Shown here: positions 1 through 8,948 of the stretch, piece by piece
Layout of the letters: the number at the start of each line of letters is the position of its first letter
Numbering within the stretch: the first letter of the stretch is position 1
Origin: Labilithrix sp.
GTDB lineage: Bacteria > Myxococcota_A > Polyangia > Polyangiales > Polyangiaceae
Reading direction: 5' to 3'
NCBI GenBank assembly: GCA_019637155.1
Contig: JAHBWE010000003.1
Location: forward strand, 124,001 to 188,000
DNA length: 64,000 nucleotides
The notes under the pieces: model-generated
Told to the model about the DNA's origin: nothing
What the model saw: the letters and a program-made list of their open reading frames with translations, nothing else
The model's database searches: none
Made by a program: the position numbers and the translations under genes

Positions 1-2
1 AG

Positions 3-650
3 GCCGGCGAGCCGTTGGATCTCGACATCCACGTGCTCCGCAACCCGACCGCGGCCGGGCACCCGGCGTACGGTGCGAAGGTGAGGGTCAAGGGCTTGGT
101 GGTGTCGGGCGTCAAGGTGGCCGGCCCGACCCACGGGTTCTTCGCTCAGCACGAAGAGAACGTCGCGTGGGGAGGCGTCTACGTCTACCTCGGCGCCGCC
201 GCCGTGTCCGTCGTACGGGGCGACATCGTCACCGTCACGGGCGAGTACGCGACGTACCGGTCGCAAGACCAGATCCACGCGACGCCCGAGGGTGTCCAGC
301 GGACGGCGTCCACGCCCAACGTGAAGAGCTTCAACGTGACGCTCGCGGACATCGCCGACAGCGGAAGCCGCGCGCTGGAGCTTCAGTCGGTCTTGCTCTC
401 GGTCAAGGACGTCGAGGTCGTCAGGGCGACGCAGGGGGTCGACTTCCGCGTACGCCCGATCGGCGGCGCGAGCACGGAGCTCGCCGTCACGAGCTTCGTC
501 GCGAACGACGTCGGCCCGTCCCCCTTCCAACCGAACGTGGGCGATCAGTACGGCTCGATCCAAGGCGTCGGCTACCGCAGCGGCGTGACCGAAGTGACGG
601 CCACGAACAAGCTGGCGCCGTTCGGTCCCGGGGACTTGAGCCCGAAGTAG
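3..650 (+). CDS. C-terminal part of an OB-fold extracellular protein (5' end outside window)
   Basis: The reading frame is open from the first complete codon of the window and ends at 650, so the true start lies upstream. The 215 visible residues are beta-rich and hydrophilic. The repeated pattern of a short strand, a VxG or VRGD turn and another strand (for example KVRVKGLVVSGV and VVRGDIVTVTGEY) resembles the OB-fold modules found in secreted nucleases and lamin-tail proteins of Myxococcota. No catalytic motif is visible in this piece. The family call rests on pattern only. The upstream part could carry a signal peptide, lamin-tail or nuclease domains, which would settle the role. Confidence 0.55.
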   Translation, partial: AGEPLDLDIHVLRNPTAAGHPAYGAKVRVKGLVVSGVKVAGPTHGFFAQHEENVAWGGVYVYLGAAAVSVVRGDIVTVTGEYATYRSQDQIHATPEGVQRTASTPNVKSFNVTLADIADSGSRALELQSVLLSVKDVEVVRATQGVDFRVRPIGGASTELAVTSFVANDVGPSPFQPNVGDQYGSIQGVGYRSGVTEVTATNKLAPFGPGDLSPK

Positions 651-806
651 AGACGCTCGCGCAGCGGCTTGCGCGATGCGCGAGCGCGGGCGGAACAGGG
701 GCGATCCACCCGGCGTCTCTCGCTCGGGGACAGGTTGCGCACGGCGCTGCGTGCGATTTCAACGGGTTGCGCGCGGCATTGGGGGTGCATGTGGGTGGAT
801 ATCCGC

Positions 807-2240
807 ATGTCACGCTCCTTCCTTCTTCTTGGTGCCTGCCTCCTCCTCGTCGTCGGGTGTGCCGACGACGCGGAGGGCGTGCTTGCTTCGGCGGACGAGC
901 TCAGCGCCGAGGGCGACGGCGCGGATCCCGCGGGCGCGAGCGGCGGCGGACGCGTCGCGGCGTCGTCGTCGGTCTGGGGGCGGCGCGTGGCGCTCCATCT
1001 CAGCGACGCCGACGGCGCCGGGTGGGCCAGCATCGAGGACGGCGAGCCCGGCGACGAAGCGTGGCTCGATCGATCGTTCGACGGCGGCAAGTCGTGGTCC
1101 GGCGGCTCGAAGCTCGGCAAGACCAAGGTCCCGAACGGGCAGCGCGCGTGGCGCACGCTCATGTACGAGATCGACGTGCCGTCGAAGCGCCTCGTCGGCG
1201 CGCTGCGCGCGTGCGGCAAGGCCGGGAACCGGCGCGAGATCACGTGCACGCCGTGGCTCCGCGCGCGCACGAACACGAAGACGCCGGTCGACGCCGCCGC
1301 GACCGCGCTCATGGCGCAGTACGACGCGGGCTCCGGGAAGTGGCCGTCGACGGGGTGGTGGAACTCCGCCAACGCGCTCACCGCGATCGTCGACTACCGC
1401 GCGGCGACGGGGAACACGACCTGGGACTACGCGATCGGCGTCACGTTCGATCGGAACAAGAGCAAGAGCTTCACGAACGACTACATGGACGACACCGCGT
1501 GGTGGGGCCTCGCCTGGGTCCGCGCCTACGACGTCACGCGCGACGCGCGCTACCTCGACATGGCGAAGAAGGACGCCGACTACCTCTGGCGCTTCAAGGA
1601 CGACAAGTGCGGGGGCGGCGTGTGGTGGTCCGACGCGAAGAGCTACAAGAACGCGATCACCAACGAGCTGTTCATCAAGCTCGCCGCCGCGATCCACAAC
1701 CGGACGCCGGGGGACACGAGGTACCTCGCGCAAGCCGACGAGGTGTGGCGCTGGTTCCAGGCGAGCGGGATGATCAACGGACAGAAGCTGATCAACGACG
1801 GCCTCGACGGGCAGTGCCGCAACAACGACGGCGTCGCGTGGAGCTACAACCAGGGCGTCATCCTCGGCGCCCTCGTCGAGCTCGCGAAGGCGCACGACGA
1901 CGACGGCTACCTCGCGAAGGCGCGTGAGCTCGCGGACGCGTCGACGAACGATCGTGGGCTCCACCCGAACGGCGTCCTCCGCGAGCCGTGCGAAGGCTCC
2001 GCCGATCGCTGCGGCCGCGACGGCCCCTCCTTCAAGGGCATTTACGCGCGCAACCTCGGCGAGCTCGATCGCGCCCTCCCCGGCCGCCCCTACCGCGCGT
2101 ACCTCCAGCGCCAGGCCGCGTCGCTCGCGAGCGCCCACGACTCGCTCGATCAGTACGGCCTCAGCTGGACCGGCCCCGTCGATCAGGTCGACGCCGCGCG
2201 CCAGCACAGCGCCCTCGAGGCCCTCATCGCCGCGCAGTGA
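807..2240 (+). CDS. GH76-type alpha-1,6-mannanase-like lipoprotein
   Basis: A 477-residue secreted lipoprotein. I chose the ATG at 807 because it gives a clean leader, MSRSFLLLGACLLLVVGC; an ATG at 789 would add six residues. After a Gly/Asp-rich spacer there is a beta-rich module at about residues 55-155, then an alpha/alpha-barrel domain to the end. The barrel carries the paired acidic residues typical of GH76 (YMDDTAWWGLAW, Asp228-Asp229) and many Trp residues. GH76 enzymes cut alpha-1,6-mannan such as fungal cell-wall mannan. The gene's 3' end overlaps the convergent phosphatase gene by 17 bases. The substrate is inferred from the family; related GH76 members also act on bacterial mannose glycans. 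Confidence 0.85.
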   Translation: MSRSFLLLGACLLLVVGCADDAEGVLASADELSAEGDGADPAGASGGGRVAASSSVWGRRVALHLSDADGAGWASIEDGEPGDEAWLDRSFDGGKSWSGGSKLGKTKVPNGQRAWRTLMYEIDVPSKRLVGALRACGKAGNRREITCTPWLRARTNTKTPVDAAATALMAQYDAGSGKWPSTGWWNSANALTAIVDYRAATGNTTWDYAIGVTFDRNKSKSFTNDYMDDTAWWGLAWVRAYDVTRDARYLDMAKKDADYLWRFKDDKCGGGVWWSDAKSYKNAITNELFIKLAAAIHNRTPGDTRYLAQADEVWRWFQASGMINGQKLINDGLDGQCRNNDGVAWSYNQGVILGALVELAKAHDDDGYLAKARELADASTNDRGLHPNGVLREPCEGSADRCGRDGPSFKGIYARNLGELDRALPGRPYRAYLQRQAASLASAHDSLDQYGLSWTGPVDQVDAARQHSALEALIAAQ

Positions 2241-3948
2241 GCTCGCTCAGGATCGCGGACGGCGCGCGCGCGTCGATGCCGAGGAGCGACGCCTCGAGCG
2301 CCGCGTACGCGGTGAAGTCGACCGGATCGGTGATGACGGCCCCGGCCTGCACGCCGGGGCCGCGCACGAAGAGCGGCACCGTGCGGTCATAGAGGTACGG
2401 CGTGCCGTGGCTCGTCCCCTTCCCCGGGACGATCTCGCCGTCCCAGAACGAGCCGTGCGACGGGAGCACGTAGTAGTCGCCCGCGCCTGCGTTCGGCGCC
2501 CACGAGCGACACACGAGGACGAGCACGTCCTCGCCCGGCTTCGCGCGCTCGGGGACGCCGCGGCCCGCGGCGAGCGCGGCGGGGCACCTCGCGGTGAAGT
2601 CGCGCACGTCGTAGACCTCCGCCACGTCGGCCTTGTGCCTCTCGAGCAGCACGCGCCGCACGGCCGCGTCGGCGAGCGTGCGCTGCGCGACGTCGAGGCC
2701 GCGGCCCGCCGCGGTGAGGAACACATAGCCGTCCGAGACGCCGGCGACGACGTCGCTCCGTCCCGTCGCGGCCGCCACCTCCGCGATCAGCTCGAGGCGG
2801 AGGCCGTCCGGCGAGAGGCGACCGCCGCCGCCGCACGGCCGCTCGTACGGATCGCCCTCGTCGCGCTCGACGCAGCCCGGGCGCGCCTCCGGCATCACGA
2901 CGCTCCCGTGATCGGCCGAGACGAGCACGCTCGCGGGACCCGTCATCGCCTCGAGCGCGTCGAGGAAACGCGCGAGCGCGACGTCGAGGCGGCGCAGGTG
3001 ATCCCACGCCTCCCACGACGACGGACCGAACGTGTGACCCACGACGTCCGACGTCGAGAGGCTCACGAGGAGGAGGAGCGGCTCCTTCGGATCGCGCTCC
3101 GCCTTCACGCCCGCGAGCGCGAGATCGAGCACCATGCGATCCGCCATCGGCGTCGCCCGGAACGCCCACGCGTTCGACGCGCGATGCGGGAACGTGGTCC
3201 CGAGCCCCTGGAGGTCGCCTTCTCCCGGCGCCGCGTCCTTCGTCGCGCCGACGTTCTCTGCGACGAAGCTCGCGTCGAAGAGCGTCCACGTCTCCGCCCT
3301 CGCGCGCTCGATCGCTCGTTTGTCCGCGATCGGCGCGGCCCACGCCGGGAACGCCGGCGCGATCGCGGTCGACGTCGCGAACGTGTCCTTCGACGGCTCG
3401 TACCAGAGCGCGTGCGTCGGCCGCTTCCCGGCCGGCAAGAGCGCCGCGCGATCCTTGAGCGAGAAGCTCAGGACCTTCGCGCCCGGCCGCTCCGCGCGCA
3501 GCCGATCCGCGACCGTCTCCACCGCGAGCACCTTCGCCGACGAGCCGTGGGCGTCGAGCACGCCGCCCGGAGTCACGAGCTTCGTCGCCGCGTCGCGAAA
3601 GAACGACGTGCGCGCGCCCGTCTTGTCGTCGGGGATCGAGTTCACGAGGATGTGCGACTCGGACGGCACCTTGCCGGTGTGGAGCGAGGCGTGCCCGGGC
3701 GCGGTGTCGGTGAGCGCGTAGGGGTAGCGCATCGTCTTCGCCCACGTCCCCTCGCGCCGCATGCGCGCGAAGAACCCATCTTTGGGCAGCTTCCCGACGC
3801 GCTCCTCCGCGATCCACGCGGGGAACTGATCGATCACCAGCGCGACGACGACCGGCGACGACGACGGCGTGGACGGCGGCGCCTTCGGGCCCTCGCCTCC
3901 ACCGCAGCCGGAGACGAGCGCGAAGACGAGCGGGAACACGCGACGCAT
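2224..3948 (-). CDS. PafA-like alkaline phosphatase / type I phosphodiesterase lipoprotein
   Basis: A 574-residue member of the alkaline phosphatase superfamily. The start at 3948 gives a lipoprotein leader (MRRVFPLVFALVSGCGGG). Metal-site and nucleophile motifs appear in the expected order: VIDQF near residue 40 (metal Asp), LTDTAPGHASLHTG with Thr82 as probable nucleophile, a DVVGH segment, SADHG, and SHGT near the C-terminus. A Thr nucleophile in a TxPGHAS setting matches PafA-type phosphomonoesterases, which release phosphate from many organic phosphates in the periplasm or at the surface. It sits among secreted glycan hydrolases and overlaps the GH76 gene tail to tail. Whether it prefers monoesters or diesters cannot be told from the sequence. 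Confidence 0.82.
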   Translation of the reverse strand: MRRVFPLVFALVSGCGGGEGPKAPPSTPSSSPVVVALVIDQFPAWIAEERVGKLPKDGFFARMRREGTWAKTMRYPYALTDTAPGHASLHTGKVPSESHILVNSIPDDKTGARTSFFRDAATKLVTPGGVLDAHGSSAKVLAVETVADRLRAERPGAKVLSFSLKDRAALLPAGKRPTHALWYEPSKDTFATSTAIAPAFPAWAAPIADKRAIERARAETWTLFDASFVAENVGATKDAAPGEGDLQGLGTTFPHRASNAWAFRATPMADRMVLDLALAGVKAERDPKEPLLLLVSLSTSDVVGHTFGPSSWEAWDHLRRLDVALARFLDALEAMTGPASVLVSADHGSVVMPEARPGCVERDEGDPYERPCGGGGRLSPDGLRLELIAEVAAATGRSDVVAGVSDGYVFLTAAGRGLDVAQRTLADAAVRRVLLERHKADVAEVYDVRDFTARCPAALAAGRGVPERAKPGEDVLVLVCRSWAPNAGAGDYYVLPSHGSFWDGEIVPGKGTSHGTPYLYDRTVPLFVRGPGVQAGAVITDPVDFTAYAALEASLLGIDARAPSAILSELTARR

Positions 3949-3987
3949 GGGCCGCGCATCGTACGCGATCCGGAGTAGTCTCGCGGG

Positions 3988-4680
3988 ATGGGACGCGGCG
4001 TGACGTGCCGGCAGTGCGGGGCGAGCACGCCGCTGCCGGACGATCTCCGCGTGCCGTCGTTCGCTTGCCAGTACTGCCGCGCCCAGCTCGTGACCGCGGC
4101 GTACGCAGGAGCCGCCGCCGTCTCCGCCGACGCGCTCCTCGGTCACGTCGGCGCCGCGATGCGCGGCGAACGCACGGACGCGGCGCCGCGCTTCGAAGGC
4201 AGCCGCAGCGCCGCGACGCGCGCGGCCGAGTGCCGGCACTGTCGCGCGCCGGTCGCGGTGCCGCTCGACGTCACGGTCCACACCTTTCGCTGCGCGCCGT
4301 GCGGACGTGAGCAGCGCGTGAACGAATACGTCTCGGACGGCGAGCGGCTCGCGATCGACCTGGGGCGTCAGGTCGCGGGCAACGATGCGTTGGCGCGCCT
4401 TCGCGCGGAGGGGGTCGAGTGCTCGCGCTGCGGAGGGAAGAACGCGGTGCCGGACGACGGCTCGGTGCAGATCGTCTGCCAGTTCTGCAAGGCGGCTGTC
4501 CTCCTCTCCGACCACGTCGACGCGAGCGCCGTCGCGCGCGCGCGGCTCAAACACGGCATCCACGCGGCGCGCGGCGAGATCGTCCACAAGCGAACGGCGC
4601 GCGACAAGCTCATCATCATCGGCGCCGTCATCGCCGCCGCCGTCATCGGCGTGCTCGCGTTCGTGATGCAGACCCGCTGA
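3988..4680 (+). CDS. Zinc-ribbon protein with C-terminal membrane anchor
   Basis: 230 residues with three CxxC...CxxC modules: CRQC/CQYC near residues 7-30, CRHC/CAPC near 77-102 and CSRC/CQFC near 142-165. Each repeats the order CxxC, PLPDD or VPDDG, then CxxC. A hydrophobic segment (LIIIGAVIAAAVIGVLAFV) at about 208-226 ends the protein. It is probably an inner-membrane protein with cytoplasmic zinc ribbons. No enzymatic motif is visible and I assign no function. Its 5' end is 39 bases from the divergent phosphatase gene, so the two share a very short promoter region. Its 3' end is 6 bases from the convergent 4687-7203 gene. Confidence 0.75.
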   Translation: MGRGVTCRQCGASTPLPDDLRVPSFACQYCRAQLVTAAYAGAAAVSADALLGHVGAAMRGERTDAAPRFEGSRSAATRAAECRHCRAPVAVPLDVTVHTFRCAPCGREQRVNEYVSDGERLAIDLGRQVAGNDALARLRAEGVECSRCGGKNAVPDDGSVQIVCQFCKAAVLLSDHVDASAVARARLKHGIHAARGEIVHKRTARDKLIIIGAVIAAAVIGVLAFVMQTR

Positions 4681-4686
4681 GCGATC

Positions 4687-7203
4687 TCAGGGCCGCGGCC
4701 GCGAGCGGAGGTTGTCCTGCGGGAAGGTCGGCTCGGTCGCGGGCTCGGCGAGGCACGGGGTGATGCCGCCCAGGATGTCGTTCGCTTCGAACACCTTGCG
4801 CACGACGCGGAGCGCGTCGACGACGCCGCCTTCGCCGAGCGCGACGTCGGCCGGGTTCACGATGTTCAGGTAGCAGGGCGTCGCCGGCGCATCGACCGCC
4901 TTGCCCTCGTCGCGCCACCAGTAGAGGAGCGAGTGCACCGTCCAGAGGTAGCCGTACTCGTACGCGGTCGGGTTGTTGCCCCAGCTCGCGATGCGCGCGG
5001 CCGGCACGCGGTAACGCGCCTCGCGCCGCGTGACGATCGGCTGCGCCTCGTCGAGCGCGAGCCGCGCCTGCTTGAGGCGCTCCTTGCGCCACGCGCCCGC
5101 GCTCGAGAACGGCACCATCATGTCCCAGTACTTGTCGACGTAGTCGTAGAGGCCGTGCACCTGCTTCGCGCGGAGCGCGGTGATGCGCGCGGCGTCGATC
5201 ATCTCGTCGGCGAGGTCCTTCACCACCGGCGTCGCGGGCGCGAGCGCGGCGGCGAGCTCGTTCGCGCGCTGGGCGAAGACGCGCTCCATCGCGGCGAGGA
5301 GCGGCTCGATCTCGCGCGAGTAGCCGGGGCCGCCGTGGCCGGGGATGCGCATCTCGACGAGGCCGAGGTGATCCGGCTGCGTCTTCGGCGCCTTCACGCC
5401 CGGGATCTTCCCCGCCAGGATCGAGACGTCGTCCCAGACCTCCCAGCCCTGCATGTACGCCTGGCCGTTCCGGAGCTCGACCTTCGACGGCGCGTGACTC
5501 CCGTCGCGGCCGTATATAAGGAGCTCGCGCTCGTCGTGCATCCAGTCGAGGAGCGCGTCGACGACCTGCTTCTTCGCCGCGCCGAACGCGTTGAAGGCGT
5601 CGTCGAGGATCGCGCGCGTCGCCTCGAGATCGGTCGCCGCCTCCTCGTGCGGGTTCCACACCGCGCGCGCGGCGACGACGTCGTTCAGCCAGTACGACCA
5701 CTCCCAGCCGCTCGAGAAGATCATCTGGCCGTCCATGTCCTTGCCCGCGTGCTCGCCGCGGCCCATCCGGCCCGCCTTCGCGTCGCCGGCGAGGAGGCGC
5801 AGGTCGTGCACGCGCCGCTCGGCGTAGATCGGGAGGAAGAGCGGGACGTCGACGTCGAAGCTGACCCAGTACGCGGTCTCGGGGTGCCACACGACCTCGC
5901 GCCGGCCGACCTCCTCCTGGAGGAACTTCCGCATGTACTCGAAGTTCTGGTTGCCGTACGTCGGCGCCGCGTCGTCGATGCCGTAGTGCTGCACCGAGTG
6001 CGGGAGCACGCCCATCTTCGCGTCGGCGTAGTGCGGGAGGAAGTTCACGTTGAGCGGTCCGCCGGTGGTGGGGTCGGTGAAGCCGTCCGCGTTCTGCCCG
6101 GTGGAGCAGTGGACCTTGATGTTCGCGTGCCGGCCGTCGTGCTCGTCGTGCATGTACCTGACGATCTCGTTCATCCAGGCGAGCATCCGCGCCGGGTCCG
6201 CGTGCGTGAACTCGGTCGTGCCGTTCTCGGTCGCGAGGAAGTCGTAGCCCGCCTTCATCAGCCAATCGACGCGCTTGTGGATGCTCGCGAGCTCGGTCGC
6301 GAGCTCACCTTGCTCCTCGACGAGCTTGAACGAGTGCTGCTGCTGGAGCGCCATCGGCGTGTCGGCGCCGGCGTCGATGCCCCACTCGTGCGCGCGGGTG
6401 ACGATCGCGGTGAGGCGCGCGAGCCGCTCGTCGCTGAGCGCGAAGGACTGCCACGACTTCGCCTCGAGCAGCACCCACTCGACCTGGTTCTGGCGGTTCG
6501 CGATCATCCACTCGAGGAAGCGGTCCCACTCCGGGAGCTGCGCCTCCCAGCCCGCGCGGTCCTCCGGCGTCGTGCCCCAGCCGTTGAGGAAGTTCGTGAG
6601 CTCGAGCGGGTGCATCGTGTGGAGGTGGATCCCGCGCACGTGCCAGCGCGGGCTCTCCGTCTTCGTGATGGAGCGCGCGGGGACCTCGAAGCGCGCCGGC
6701 TTCGTCGGCGCGAGCGGATGGAGGAAGCCGAAGCCGATCGCCTCGAGCGCGGCGTACGCGCCGTAGAGCGTGCCGCGGTTCGGACGCGCGTAGTGGCTCT
6801 TCTCGGCGGCGTCCTTGCCGCGCGCGGCGAGGATGCGCGCGCCGCTCGCCGTCGTCGTCGAGCGAACGACGAAGCCCTCCGGCGAGAGCGCCGCCGCCTC
6901 GCCGTCCTCGATGACGAGCCGCGCCGCCGCGACGTCGCCGATCGCGAGGACGTGGTCGCCCGCCGCGAACCGATCGAGCTCCGGCGTCACGCGCAGCACG
7001 CGCGCGCCGTCGGCGGTCTCGCGCACGAGCGCCTCGATCCGATCGCCCACGCTCCGCGGGAGCGCCGGATCGATCTGGACGACGATGAGCGACGGCGCTT
7101 CCCCGAGCTCCGACTCGGAGGTCCCGCTCGCCTCGTCGCCGGCCCCGCAGGCCGCGATGCACGCGAGGACGATCAAGAGGAGGGCGTATGCAGATGTACG
7201 CAT
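4687..7203 (-). CDS. Large secreted glycoside-hydrolase-like lipoprotein (GH67/GH20-like architecture)
   Basis: 838 residues. The start at 7203 gives the leader MRTSAYALLLIVLACIAAC with a lipobox; an ATG six codons upstream would obscure it. Residues about 30-170 form an alpha/beta domain of the sort that precedes TIM barrels in GH20, GH67 and GH84 enzymes (it includes GTLYGAYAALEAIGFGFLHP). It is followed by a probable barrel (WHVRGIHLHTMHP, FLEWMIANRQNQVEW) and a helical C-terminal region. The GTLYGAYxxLExxGxxFLHP motif is what I rely on for the superfamily. Catalytic acids cannot be assigned confidently. It is divergent from the GH1 gene across a 158-base AT-rich spacer, which suggests joint control. 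The exact substrate is unknown. Confidence 0.6.
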   Translation of the reverse strand: MRTSAYALLLIVLACIAACGAGDEASGTSESELGEAPSLIVVQIDPALPRSVGDRIEALVRETADGARVLRVTPELDRFAAGDHVLAIGDVAAARLVIEDGEAAALSPEGFVVRSTTTASGARILAARGKDAAEKSHYARPNRGTLYGAYAALEAIGFGFLHPLAPTKPARFEVPARSITKTESPRWHVRGIHLHTMHPLELTNFLNGWGTTPEDRAGWEAQLPEWDRFLEWMIANRQNQVEWVLLEAKSWQSFALSDERLARLTAIVTRAHEWGIDAGADTPMALQQQHSFKLVEEQGELATELASIHKRVDWLMKAGYDFLATENGTTEFTHADPARMLAWMNEIVRYMHDEHDGRHANIKVHCSTGQNADGFTDPTTGGPLNVNFLPHYADAKMGVLPHSVQHYGIDDAAPTYGNQNFEYMRKFLQEEVGRREVVWHPETAYWVSFDVDVPLFLPIYAERRVHDLRLLAGDAKAGRMGRGEHAGKDMDGQMIFSSGWEWSYWLNDVVAARAVWNPHEEAATDLEATRAILDDAFNAFGAAKKQVVDALLDWMHDERELLIYGRDGSHAPSKVELRNGQAYMQGWEVWDDVSILAGKIPGVKAPKTQPDHLGLVEMRIPGHGGPGYSREIEPLLAAMERVFAQRANELAAALAPATPVVKDLADEMIDAARITALRAKQVHGLYDYVDKYWDMMVPFSSAGAWRKERLKQARLALDEAQPIVTRREARYRVPAARIASWGNNPTAYEYGYLWTVHSLLYWWRDEGKAVDAPATPCYLNIVNPADVALGEGGVVDALRVVRKVFEANDILGGITPCLAEPATEPTFPQDNLRSRPRP

Positions 7204-7361
7204 AGTGCGCACATCGAGCAAGGAGCCTGCCGATTTCAGATTGACGTAATTTCAACTATTTACATCGAAGAAGATGGTTCAAGAACACAGGTAGACTGGA
7301 AAAGAATACCTCCAGTCGCGATATCACCCGACATGTATGCAAACGTATGCTATCCCCTTGT
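7204..7361. promoter_or_regulatory. AT-rich divergent promoter region with a LacI-type operator candidate
   Basis: These 158 bases separate two divergent secreted-glycosidase genes and are far richer in A/T than the surroundings. At 7339-7350 lies GCAAACGTATGC, an imperfect palindrome centred on CG with five of six arm positions complementary, the layout of LacI/GalR-family operators. It ends 12 bases before the GH1 ATG, a position suited to blocking transcription. No -35/-10 pair could be fixed with confidence and no LacI-family gene lies in the window. Confidence 0.4.
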
Positions 7362-8927
7362 ATGACTTTCCTTCGCTCCGCTGCGCTCTGTCTCGGGATC
7401 GGTGCCCTCGCTGCCTGCAGCGGCGCGGGCGAAGACGTCGCCTCCGACGAGTCGATGGCGACGGCGAGCGCGTTCCCGAAGGACTTCAAGTTCGGCGCCG
7501 CGATCGCGGGCTTCCAGGTCGACATGGGCTGCCCCAACGTCCCAGCCGCGGAGTGCGAGGACCGCAGCAGCGACTGGTACCAGTGGATCACGACGCCGCG
7601 CATCGTCCACAACCCCATCCTCTTCATGTCGAAGGATCCGCCGTCGTCGGGTCCGGGCTTCTTCGAGACCTACGAAGAGGACCTCGATCGCGCGGCGAAC
7701 GAGCTCGGCTCGAACAGCGTGCGCCTCTCGATCGAGTGGAGCCGCATCTTCCCGCAGGCGACGTGGGGCATCACCGATCACGCCGAGCTCCGCGCGATCG
7801 CGAGCCCGGCCGGCCTCGCGTTCTACCACTCGCTCTTCCGCGCGATGAAGGCGCGCGGCCTCGAGCCGTTCGTCACCGTGAACCACTACTCGCTCCCGCT
7901 GTGGGTCCACGACGGGAACATGTGCAACCAGTCGCTCGACGACTGCATCCGCGCGAAGAAGGCGGGCTGGGCCGATCCCGATCGCTCCCGCATCACGAAC
8001 GAGATCGCGAAGTACGCCGGCTTCGTCGCGCACGAGTTCGGGAGCGAGGTCGATCGCTGGGCGACGCTGAACGAGCCGTTCTCCGCCGTCGTCCTCCCCG
8101 GCTACCTCATCGCGACGCCGATGCGCTCGAACCCGCCGGGGCTCTCCGCCTTCTGGGCCCGCCTCGACGGCGCGAAGACCGCGGCCGCGGCGATGATCGA
8201 AGCGCACGCGAAGATGTACGACGCGATCAAGGCGAACGATCCGGGCTCCGAGGTCGGCATCGTCTACGCGTTCTCGGACATCGTCCCGAACACGGCGTCG
8301 GCGGAGGACAAGCGCGCGGCCGAGCACGCGCAGTACGTGTTCCACGACATGTTCATGGACGGCGTCGTGAACGGCCGCCTCGACGAGGAGTGGAACGCGG
8401 GCCCGGGCAAGGCGCCGGTCCGCGCCGACATCGCCGGCCGCGTCGACTTCATCGGCGTGAACTACTACTTCCGCTTCCGCGCGAAGCCGGGTTGGTTCGG
8501 CTGGCTCACCGGCGGCATCTCGCCGTACATGGACTTCGATCCGCTCGCCGGCTTCGACGGCGATCCGAAGGGCCTCGAGGCCACCCTCCGCCGCGTGTAC
8601 GAGCGCTACAAGCTCCCGCTCTACGTGAGCGAGACCGGCGCCGACATGGCGAACCCGCAGGCCGGCGCGGCGTGGATGGTGCAGACGATGGGTCAGGTGA
8701 AGAGCGCGATCGCGTCCGGCATCGACGTGCGCGGCTTCTACGCCTGGACGCTGATGGACAACTACGAGTGGAACCACGGCATGCAGATGCGGATGGGCCT
8801 CTACGCGGTGGACCCGCGGACGAAGGCGCGCACGCAGCGCCCCGCCGCCGCCGCGCTCGGCGAGATGAGCCGCGCGCGCGACGTGCCGGCCGCGCTCGAG
8901 CAGAAGTACGCGTCGTTCTTCCCGTGA
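7362..8927 (+). CDS. GH1 beta-glucosidase-like lipoprotein
   Basis: 521 residues, with the start at 7362 giving the leader MTFLRSAALCLGIGALAAC. The mature part is a GH1 TIM barrel: FPKDFKFGAAIAGFQVD at the N-terminus, VRLSIEWSRIFPQ, the acid/base motif TLNEP with Glu238, FIGVNYY, the nucleophile motif YVSETGAD with Glu424, and GFYAWTLMDNYEW. GH1 enzymes release beta-linked glucose, galactose or related sugars. The nucleophile motif is SETG rather than the common TENG, and the usual QxEG near the start is AGFQVD, so its specificity may differ from textbook beta-glucosidases. A surface-anchored GH1 is less common than cytoplasmic ones and fits the secreted hydrolase set here. Confidence 0.88.
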   Translation: MTFLRSAALCLGIGALAACSGAGEDVASDESMATASAFPKDFKFGAAIAGFQVDMGCPNVPAAECEDRSSDWYQWITTPRIVHNPILFMSKDPPSSGPGFFETYEEDLDRAANELGSNSVRLSIEWSRIFPQATWGITDHAELRAIASPAGLAFYHSLFRAMKARGLEPFVTVNHYSLPLWVHDGNMCNQSLDDCIRAKKAGWADPDRSRITNEIAKYAGFVAHEFGSEVDRWATLNEPFSAVVLPGYLIATPMRSNPPGLSAFWARLDGAKTAAAAMIEAHAKMYDAIKANDPGSEVGIVYAFSDIVPNTASAEDKRAAEHAQYVFHDMFMDGVVNGRLDEEWNAGPGKAPVRADIAGRVDFIGVNYYFRFRAKPGWFGWLTGGISPYMDFDPLAGFDGDPKGLEATLRRVYERYKLPLYVSETGADMANPQAGAAWMVQTMGQVKSAIASGIDVRGFYAWTLMDNYEWNHGMQMRMGLYAVDPRTKARTQRPAAAALGEMSRARDVPAALEQKYASFFP

Positions 8928-8948
8928 TCGACTAACGTTCGCGGCCGC

